Assembly: GCA_016235585.1 (NCBI GenBank)
Contig: JACRJY010000078.1
Coordinates: 1 to 46,285 of the forward strand
Direction: 5' to 3'
Length of the DNA stretch: 46,285 nucleotides
DNA from: Verrucomicrobiota bacterium
Lineage (GTDB): Bacteria > Verrucomicrobiota > Verrucomicrobiia > Limisphaerales > JACRJY01
Shown here one piece after another: positions 15,876 through 21,804 of the stretch (position 1 is the first letter of the stretch; each line of letters opens with the position of its first letter). The position numbers and the translations under genes were made by a program. Under the pieces are notes generated by a model that did no database searches, had not been told where the DNA came from, and worked only from the letters and a program-made list of their open reading frames with translations.

Positions 15876-17012
15876 ATGAACGTCACTGTCGGCGGACGCA
15901 CGCGCCACTACCGCACCGTCACTTTCAAAGCCGCAACCAACTCCGTTCAACTCATCGAGCAGCGCCTGCTGCCGCACGAGTTCAAGATTGCTTCCACCCG
16001 CGATTACCGTGCGACCGCGCTCGCCATCACGGACATGGTGGTGCGCGGCGCAGGGGCGATTGGCGCGACGGCGGCCTACGGATTGGCGCAGGGGGCGCGG
16101 GCGTTTCGTGGCGGCGGACTGGCGAAATTCCGCGCGCACGTGGGCAAAGTTTTCCAAACGCTTAAGGAAGCCCGGCCCACCGCCGTTGATCCCGTCAACG
16201 CCATGCTGCAGGTTCGCCGCGAAATGCGCGCCGGCAAGACCGTCGCGGAACAGCAGGCGCTCGCGCTGGCGGCGGCGGAGGAATTCGCGAACGGGGACGC
16301 GGCGCACTGCGAGGCCATCGGCCGCCACGGCGTGAAATTGATACGCGATGGCATGAGAGTCCTCACTCATTGCAACGCCGGCTGGCTGGCGTTCGTGGAC
16401 ATCGGGAGCGCCACCGCGCCGATGTATGCGGCGCAGGCGCAGGGAAATAAGTTCCACGTCTTCTGCGACGAGACGCGCCCGCGCGCGCAGGGCGCGTCGC
16501 TCACCGCGTGGGAGCTCGCGCAGCAGGGCGTCTCGCATCAGGTCATCGCCGACAATGCCGCCGGGCATCTGATGCAACGCGGGGAGATTGACCTCGTCAT
16601 CGTCGGCAGTGACCGCACGCTGGGCCGCACCGGGGAAGTCGCGAACAAGATCGGCACTTACACCAAGGCGGTGCTCGCGGCGCGGCACAAGATTCCGTTT
16701 TACGTCGCCATCCCGCTCTCGACGATTGACTGGGGGATGCGGCGTGGGCGGGACATTCCGATTGAGGAGCGCAGCGAGGGCGAAGTGCTGGGCGCGTGGG
16801 GCGTGGTGGAAAGTTCAAAGGCAAAAGGCAAAGGGCAAAAGTTGGGAGAGCGCGCGTATGTCCGCATCGCGAATCCGACGAGCGGGGCGCGCAATCCCGG
16901 CTTCGATCTTACGCCGCCGGAGCTGATCACGGGCATCATCACGCCGGCGGGAATTTTCAAACCGCGCGAGCTGTGGCGCAATCGCCGCGTGCTGCAAAGC
17001 GCGGCGCATTGA
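15876..17012 (+). CDS. mtnA: S-methyl-5-thioribose-1-phosphate isomerase-like (MtnA / eIF2B-like family)
   Basis: A 378-residue member of the aldose-ketose isomerase/eIF2B-alpha family. MtnA converts methylthioribose-1-phosphate to methylthioribulose-1-phosphate in the methionine salvage pathway. Active-site residues are kept: Cys166 in LTHCNAGWLA and Asp246 in VIVGSDRT, both at +6 relative to B. subtilis MtnA Cys160 and Asp240. ETRPRAQGASLTAWELAQQG and EVANKIGTYTKA are further hallmarks. Departures are the RGAGAIG motif instead of the usual RGAPAIG, SDRTLGRTGEVANK instead of ADRI..NGDVANK, and a lysine/glycine-rich insertion (SSKAKGKGQK, bases 16812-16841) just before the final conserved NPGFDLTPPELITGIIT. 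No other methionine-salvage gene is in the window, so a related sugar-phosphate substrate is possible. Confidence 0.85.
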   Translation: MNVTVGGRTRHYRTVTFKAATNSVQLIEQRLLPHEFKIASTRDYRATALAITDMVVRGAGAIGATAAYGLAQGARAFRGGGLAKFRAHVGKVFQTLKEARPTAVDPVNAMLQVRREMRAGKTVAEQQALALAAAEEFANGDAAHCEAIGRHGVKLIRDGMRVLTHCNAGWLAFVDIGSATAPMYAAQAQGNKFHVFCDETRPRAQGASLTAWELAQQGVSHQVIADNAAGHLMQRGEIDLVIVGSDRTLGRTGEVANKIGTYTKAVLAARHKIPFYVAIPLSTIDWGMRRGRDIPIEERSEGEVLGAWGVVESSKAKGKGQKLGERAYVRIANPTSGARNPGFDLTPPELITGIITPAGIFKPRELWRNRRVLQSAAH

Positions 17013-17018
17013 CGTGGC

Positions 17019-17147
17019 GCAGACTGGCAGTCTGCGGTGTCGCGGATTTGCAATCCGCGGCGCGTGAGTGGTCTCGGCAGCCTGCCGACTGCCAGTCGGC
17101 GAAACGGCAGGTTGCCAACCTGCGCTACGCCGAGAAGCCGGCGCTCC
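17019..17147. repeat. Cluster of four 17-bp palindromes plus a REP-like hairpin
   Basis: Four palindromes with 7-base arms and a 3-base centre lie at 17019-17035 (arm GCAGACT), 17042-17058 (GCGGATT), 17084-17100 (GCCGACT) and 17107-17123 (GCAGGTT). Arms share the pattern GC-N-G-R-Y-T. Starts are 23, 42 and 23 bases apart, giving two pairs. On the minus strand from 17147, GGAGC is followed by GCCG, loop GCTTCT, CGGC, like the REP-like units elsewhere in this window. The cluster fills the mtnA-nfeD gap and has no coding signal. Confidence 0.7.
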
Positions 17148-17215
17148 TCGCCTGCTACAAATCTAGCCGGGAATTCCACTTGCGACGATCCGGCGGGGCT
17201 TCTATTTTCCCCGCC

Positions 17216-17671
17216 ATGGAACTGGTTGTGATCTTGCTTGTCGTCGGCGCGCTGCTGCTGCTGGCGGAGACGATTTTGCCCGGCCTGATTGCGGGCATCA
17301 TCGGCATGATCTGCCTCGTCGCGGGCGTGGTGGTGGGCTACAGCCGCTTTGGCGCGCCCACGGGGCACTGGATTCTTGGCGTCGTCGTCGCCGGGTTGAT
17401 TGTCGGCACGTTGATTTGGCTGAAATATTTTCCCACCAGCCGGTTTGTCCGGGCGCTGTCGCCGCCGAGCGCCGTGGGTGAACTGAACGTCGAGCGTCCC
17501 GAATTGCTCAACCAGCCCGGCGTGGCGCACACGCAGTTGCGCCCCTCCGGCACCGCCCTCATCAACGGGCATAAAGTGGACGTCGTCACCGAAGGGCCAT
17601 TGATTGAAAAGGGGACGCCGGTTAAGGTCGTCGCCGTCGAAGGCGCGCGCGTCGTCGTCCGGGCCGTTTAA
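17216..17671 (+). CDS. Short NfeD-like membrane protein
   Basis: A 151-residue protein. The frame is open from far upstream, but the ATG at 17216 starts the first hydrophobic helix (MELVVILLVVGALLLLAETILPG) and the upstream part only reads through palindromes. Three membrane helices occupy about residues 2-20, 23-44 and 52-70. The C-terminal soluble part ends with GTALINGHKVDVVTEGPLIEKGTPVKVVAVEGARVVVR, the OB-fold (NfeD C-terminal) signature of G-x-(A/V)--G---DV--eg--I--G--V-V--v-G. This is the short NfeD1b type without the ClpP-like protease domain, which typically pairs with flotillin-like FloA. Its stop is 39 bases before floA, so they form an operon. Confidence 0.9.
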   Translation: MELVVILLVVGALLLLAETILPGLIAGIIGMICLVAGVVVGYSRFGAPTGHWILGVVVAGLIVGTLIWLKYFPTSRFVRALSPPSAVGELNVERPELLNQPGVAHTQLRPSGTALINGHKVDVVTEGPLIEKGTPVKVVAVEGARVVVRAV

Positions 17672-17710
17672 TTTCAACTTTCAAACCAACAACCAAACTC
17701 AATCCACACC

Positions 17711-18763
17711 ATGAACACCACCGCTCCCATGTTTGCCGCCGGCACGTCGCCGCTGCTGATCGTCGGCATCATCGTCGTCTCCATCATCGGCCTGGGCCTC
17801 GTCATCTGGGCCTTCAACTTCTTGAGCATCTACATCCGCGCGGCGTTTTCCGGCGCGCCGGTCGGCGTCTTTGAACTGATCACGCTCTCGCTGCGGAAGG
17901 TGCCGGTGGGCCACATTGTGGACCTCCGCATCACGGCGGTGAAGTCCGGCCTGCCCCTGATCATTGACCAGCTCTCCACGCACTATCTCGCGGGCGGCAG
18001 CGTGGACATGGTCGTGCAGGCGCTCATCGCCGCGAAGAAGGCCGGCATCCATCTGGAGTTCGACCGCGCGTGCGCGATTGACCTCGCGACCAAGGGCACC
18101 GGCAAGACCGTGCTGGAGGCCGTGAAAACTTCCGTCAACCCCAAGGTCATTGACTGCCCGGCCCCGACCGCCGGGCGGCTCACCATTGACGGCGTGGCGA
18201 AGGACGGCATCGTCGTCAAGGCCAAGGCCCGCGTGACGGTGCGCACGAACCTCGACCGCTTCGTCGGCGGCGCGACCGAGGAGACCATCATCGCGCGCGT
18301 TGGCGAGGGCATCGTGACCACCATCGGCTCGTCGGACAGCTACAAGGTCGTGCTCGAAAATCCCGACCGCATTTCCAAGACCGTGCTCGACAAGGCGCTC
18401 GACTCGAACACCGCGTTTGAAATCCTCTCCATTGACATCGCCGACGTGGACGTGGGCGAGAACGTGGGCGCGAAACTGCAGGCCGAGCAGGCCGAGGCGA
18501 ACAAGCTCATCGCGCAGGCGCACGCCGAGGTGCGCCGCGCCGCCGCCGTGGCGACCGAGCAGGAGATGATCGCGCGCGTGGCCGAGATGCGCGCCCGCGT
18601 GGTCGAGGCCGAGGCGCAGATTCCGCTCGCGATGGCCGAGGCGTTCCGCAGCGGCAACCTCGGCATCATGGATTATTACAAGATGAAGAACATCCAAGCC
18701 GACACCGGGATGCGCGACAGCATCGCCGGCGGCAGCGGGTCGCAGAAGCCGGCAGGGAGCTGA
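17711..18763 (+). CDS. floA: Flotillin-like protein FloA
   Basis: A 350-residue FloA (YqfA-type) flotillin that forms membrane microdomain assemblies. The single N-terminal hydrophobic segment is about residues 13-40. The SPFH core follows with [25 protein letters not shown], then [22 protein letters not shown] and [23 protein letters not shown]. The C-terminal coiled region is Ala/Glu-rich ([23 protein letters not shown], broken here for length) and ends with the family's [23 protein letters not shown]. This length and motif set distinguishes FloA from eukaryote-like flotillins. The 5' leader lacks a Shine-Dalgarno and is A/C-rich (ACCAACAACCAAACTC...CACACC before ATG). It belongs with the upstream NfeD gene and the two small membrane-associated genes downstream. 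Confidence 0.95.
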   Translation: MNTTAPMFAAGTSPLLIVGIIVVSIIGLGLVIWAFNFLSIYIRAAFSGAPVGVFELITLSLRKVPVGHIVDLRITAVKSGLPLIIDQLSTHYLAGGSVDMVVQALIAAKKAGIHLEFDRACAIDLATKGTGKTVLEAVKTSVNPKVIDCPAPTAGRLTIDGVAKDGIVVKAKARVTVRTNLDRFVGGATEETIIARVGEGIVTTIGSSDSYKVVLENPDRISKTVLDKALDSNTAFEILSIDIADVDVGENVGAKLQAEQAEANKLIAQAHAEVRRAAAVATEQEMIARVAEMRARVVEAEAQIPLAMAEAFRSGNLGIMDYYKMKNIQADTGMRDSIAGGSGSQKPAGS

Positions 18764-18791
18764 TGAGGCAAGTCATTTCCACCGAAACAAT

Positions 18792-19088
18792 ATGAAATCA
18801 GCCATGCCAATGTTAGCGCATGGGCAGGGCTTACTAGAAGCGCTCTTGGTGTTTTCTATCATGCACCTAGGGCTTGGAGGAATTATTGGTTTTTGGATTG
18901 GAAGAAAAAAGCGGGATTTTTTTGTGATGAGAATTGCTTCTGTAATCTTTTTTTTGATTTTCGCATATGGCGGATATGCCACGGTTGGATGGATATATGC
19001 GCTTCCATTGATGGGCGCGATTGCTGCCGGTTTGTGTTATGGCAGATTTACGTTGAAGCAAGCCAGAGGGGCCGATGAATCTGATTAG
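18792..19088 (+). CDS. Small three-helix membrane protein of unusually low GC
   Basis: A 98-residue hydrophobic protein. Segments around residues 14-37 (LLEALLVFSIMHLGLGGIIG), 46-63 and 65-83 look like membrane helices, with a basic GRKKRDFF loop between the first two. I do not recognise the family. Base composition is clearly lower in GC than the floA and 19075 genes on either side (long runs such as GGATTTTTTTGTGATG and AATCTTTTTTTTG), and rare AT-rich codons are used throughout. Its last 14 bases overlap the start of the next gene, so it is likely translated in the same operon. The contrast suggests a later insertion into a conserved operon. Confidence 0.6.
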   Translation: MKSAMPMLAHGQGLLEALLVFSIMHLGLGGIIGFWIGRKKRDFFVMRIASVIFFLIFAYGGYATVGWIYALPLMGAIAAGLCYGRFTLKQARGADESD

Positions 19089-19764
19089 ATATTTTCCCCA
19101 AGAAGTTTTGCCCTCGTCGCTCTCACTCACGCTCGCGGCGATTGACAGCTTCTGGATTTTCATCGCCTTCGTCGCCGTCTCGGTGATTTCCAACTGGATT
19201 AAGAAGAAGGGCGAGCAACAGCAGGAAGACCCGTGGACCAGCGACGATGAAACGCCGTCGCGCCCGACCGCCGAGCCGCGCCGGACCGCGCCGCCCGCGC
19301 CGCAGAAAATCACAAACTGGGAGGAGGAGCTGCGCCGCGTGCTGGAAGGCAACATCCCCACGACTTCGTCACCCCCGCCGCCGCTCCCGCCGCCCATCGT
19401 CGTCGTGGAGCAGAGGCCGGCCCCGCCGCCGAAATCGTTTGAGCTGAAGAGCGCGCCGGTGTTGTCCCGTGTGCGCGTGGAGGAATCCAGCGACGAAGAA
19501 ATGCAGGGCGGGCGGCTGGCGACGCTGTCCCAATCCGCCGCCGCCCATGCGCGGGCGAGTCATTTGCAGGTGCAACTGGCGCAGCGCTTCCAGCAGTCGG
19601 GCGGAAGCACGGCCCGCAACACATCAACGGTGCCGGTCGCGCACCGCGCCGCGCCAACGGCGGAGATGGCCGCCATCCGCCAGCTTTTCCGCCAGCCGTC
19701 CACCGTGCGGCAGGCCGTGGTGGCCTCGCTGATTCTCGGCCCGCCCAAGGCGCTGGAGGCGTAG
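19075..19764 (+). CDS. Proline-rich membrane-anchored protein of the floA operon
   Basis: A 229-residue protein with one hydrophobic N-terminal segment (about residues 23-41, DSFWIFIAFVAVSVISNWI), followed by a long low-complexity cytoplasmic region rich in Pro, Ala, Glu and Arg (for example SSPPPPLPPPIVVVEQRPAP). It ends with a compact motif, PSTVRQAVVASLILGPPKAL. I recall a similar LR-x-PSSVRQAIV--EILGPPKAL ending in proteins encoded downstream of floA in Planctomycetes and Verrucomicrobia; that is memory, not a search. A role in the flotillin assembly is therefore plausible. The start ATG lies within the 3' end of the small upstream gene, with the weak purine stretch AGAGGGG before it. Confidence 0.7.
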   Translation: MNLIRYFPQEVLPSSLSLTLAAIDSFWIFIAFVAVSVISNWIKKKGEQQQEDPWTSDDETPSRPTAEPRRTAPPAPQKITNWEEELRRVLEGNIPTTSSPPPPLPPPIVVVEQRPAPPPKSFELKSAPVLSRVRVEESSDEEMQGGRLATLSQSAAAHARASHLQVQLAQRFQQSGGSTARNTSTVPVAHRAAPTAEMAAIRQLFRQPSTVRQAVVASLILGPPKALEA

Positions 19765-19821
19765 GACAGGCGTCGCGCCCGGCCTTGCCGCTGAATTCCA
19801 GCTCGTGCTAGGCTTTCGGCC

Positions 19822-20550
19822 ATGAAGCCCGTTCGTTTCACTTTCAACCTGCTGTTTGCCCTGGTCGTCTTTGCCGGGTGTTCCAAGCCGGAGCCGCCGG
19901 CCGAAACAAAGCCCGTTCAGAAACGACTGGTGCTGGAGCGCACCGTCACCGGGCAGATGTTCCTCGGCGAGGACACGAATGCCTCCATCAAACTGGGCGG
20001 GGTCGTCATCCGCGCGGTGGAGCATGACATTGCGGAACTGATTATCAGCGCGGCCAAGCGGGAGGCGAAAGCCATGCTCGACAGGACGCGCACCGAGATC
20101 GGCGAGAAGAACATCGCCCGCAGCAAGGCGCTGGAACGCTACATGGACGCGAAAAAGAAGGCGGACGAAGCCGAGTTGAACAGCATCCGGCTGGGGTTGA
20201 ATTCTCCCGCCGCCCAGCAGTCGCTCGCGGTGCTGAAGACGGCGGCGGAACTGGCGCGAAAGGAAAACGAGCGCTGCCGCGACGAGGCCGACACCGCGAT
20301 GAAGCTCTCGACGAACGTCGCGCCGCTGCAAGTCGCCTTCCGCAGTCCGTGGCCGAGCTTCTCCGACGCCACGACGGACGCGGAGGGAAATTTCAAAATC
20401 AAGCTGCCCACCACCCGGCCCATGATTCTGGCCGCGACCACGAGCCGCAAGACGGGCGAGCGCGAGGAAGTTTATTACTGGATGGTCTCGGTGCCGACCA
20501 ACCAGATGGACGGCGTCCTGTTGAACAGCGCGACGATGGCGGGGAAATAA
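19822..20550 (+). CDS. Putative lipoprotein with helical middle and carboxypeptidase-regulatory-like end
   Basis: A 242-residue protein with a lipoprotein signal peptide: MKPVRFTFNLLFALVVFAGC, lipobox VFAGC with the lipidated Cys at residue 20. It should therefore be anchored to a membrane facing the periplasm. A beta segment (TVTGQMFLGEDTNASIKLGG) reads like one half of a carboxypeptidase-regulatory-like domain; after a charged alpha-helical stretch of about 100 residues, the other half appears as SDATTDAEGNFKIKLPTTRP. The helix thus seems inserted in, or swapped between, the two parts of that small beta-sandwich. No enzyme motif is seen. It is separated from the floA operon by 57 bases and from the reductase by 42 bases. 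Confidence 0.7.
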   Translation: MKPVRFTFNLLFALVVFAGCSKPEPPAETKPVQKRLVLERTVTGQMFLGEDTNASIKLGGVVIRAVEHDIAELIISAAKREAKAMLDRTRTEIGEKNIARSKALERYMDAKKKADEAELNSIRLGLNSPAAQQSLAVLKTAAELARKENERCRDEADTAMKLSTNVAPLQVAFRSPWPSFSDATTDAEGNFKIKLPTTRPMILAATTSRKTGEREEVYYWMVSVPTNQMDGVLLNSATMAGK

Positions 20551-20561
20551 TTTTCTTCGCC

Positions 20562-20592
20562 CGCGCGGAGCCGGCGGCTTATCCTCCGCGCG
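20562..20592 (+). promoter_or_regulatory. Inverted repeat abutting the reductase start codon
   Basis: CGCGCGGAG (20562-20570) and CTCCGCGCG (20584-20592) are perfect 9-base complements around a 13-base loop. The second arm ends directly before the ATG at 20593. Folded in mRNA it would lie against the ribosome binding region, so it could limit translation initiation; it could instead be a protein-binding site. Confidence 0.4.
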
Positions 20593-21774
20593 ATGCAATA
20601 CCGGCGCTTCGGTCGCACTGAACTTCAGATGCCCGTCTTCTCCTGTGGCGGGATGCGCTACCAGTTCAAGTGGCAGGACGTGCCGCCCGGCGAAGTCCCG
20701 CCGGACAACCAGGCGAACCTCGAAGCTACCATCCACCGCGCGGTCGAGCTGGGCATCAACCACATTGAGACGGCGCGCGGCTATGGCTCGTCGGAGATGC
20801 AGCTTGGCAAGGTGCTGCCGCAGTTGCCGCGCGAAAAAATCATCGTGCAGACCAAGGTCGCGCCGGTGGCGGACGCGGAGGATTTTCTCAAGACGTTCGA
20901 CCAGTCCATGAAATATCTGCGGCTGGATTACGTGGACTTGCTCTCGCTGCACGGCATCAACCATCGCGGGCTGCTGGACTGGTCGTTGAAGAAAAACGGC
21001 TGCCTCGCGGCGGCGCGCAAGCTCCAGCGTGAAGGCCGTTGTCGTCACGTCGGCTTCTCGACGCACGCGACGACGGACATCATCCTCGACGCGGTGAACA
21101 GCGGGGGATTTGATTACTTCAACGTCCACTGGTATTTCGTGAACGACCTGAACTGGCCGGCCATCGCGGCCGCGCGGCGGCGGGACATGGGCGTGTTCAT
21201 CATCAGCCCGAATGACAAGGGCGGAAAACTCTACGCGCCGCCGCCGAAGCTGGTGGAGTTGTGCGCGCCGCTCTCGCCGATGCAGTTCAACGACCTTTAC
21301 TGCCTCGCGCGGCCGGAGGTGCACACCTTGAGCTGCGGCGCGGCGCGGCCCGGGGATTTTGACGAGCACGTGCGGGCGCTGGATTTTTACGGGCGGATGG
21401 CGGAAGTGATTCCGCCGGTTGAACAAAGATTGCGCGCGGAGCTGGAGCGCGTGCTGGGCCGCGACTGGTGCGCGCGATGGCATGAGGGGCTGCCGCATTA
21501 CGTGGATGTGCCGGGCCGGATCAACGTGGCGGAGATTCTGCGGCTGTGGACCTACTCGAAGGCGCTCGACCTCGTGGACTGGGGCAAGATGCGCTACAAC
21601 CTGCTGGGGCAGGGCGACCACTGGTTTCCCGGCGAACACGGCGGCGGGCTGGCCGGGGTGGACTTGGGCGGCGCGCTGAAGGACAGTCCGTTCGCGGAAA
21701 AAATTCCGGCTGTCCTTCGCGAGGCGCACTTGCTACTGTTCGAGGCACCGAAGAAACGGCTCAGCCAGAGTTGA
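20593..21774 (+). CDS. Aldo/keto reductase
   Basis: A 393-residue NADPH-type aldo/keto reductase with a TIM-barrel core. Conserved points are MQYRRFGRTELQMPVFSCGG, the catalytic-region NHIETARGYGSSEMQLGKVL, IIVQTKVAP (Lys), YVDLLSLHGIN (His) and VFIISPNDKGGKL near the cofactor site. The usual catalytic Asp of the tetrad (DTA..YG) is Glu here (IETARGYG), while Tyr, Lys and His are kept. The C-terminal 100 residues extend beyond the barrel but lack the CxxCxxC iron-sulphur cluster seen in many AKR-ferredoxin fusions. Substrate unknown. An inverted repeat abuts its start, and the histidine kinase gene begins 30 bases after its stop. Confidence 0.88.
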   Translation: MQYRRFGRTELQMPVFSCGGMRYQFKWQDVPPGEVPPDNQANLEATIHRAVELGINHIETARGYGSSEMQLGKVLPQLPREKIIVQTKVAPVADAEDFLKTFDQSMKYLRLDYVDLLSLHGINHRGLLDWSLKKNGCLAAARKLQREGRCRHVGFSTHATTDIILDAVNSGGFDYFNVHWYFVNDLNWPAIAAARRRDMGVFIISPNDKGGKLYAPPPKLVELCAPLSPMQFNDLYCLARPEVHTLSCGAARPGDFDEHVRALDFYGRMAEVIPPVEQRLRAELERVLGRDWCARWHEGLPHYVDVPGRINVAEILRLWTYSKALDLVDWGKMRYNLLGQGDHWFPGEHGGGLAGVDLGGALKDSPFAEKIPAVLREAHLLLFEAPKKRLSQS

Positions 21775-21804
21775 GCCGGGCCGGGGATTCCGGCGGCACG
21801 AACC

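Noticed and set aside
17019..17123. Possible CRISPR array, because of regular palindromes
   Set aside because: Units are 17 bases with spacers of 6 and 25 bases, the repeat sequence is not constant, and no cas gene is near.
16796..17215. Longer N-terminus for the NfeD-like protein
   Set aside because: It would read through the end of mtnA and the palindrome cluster; the hydrophobic start at 17216 fits the family.
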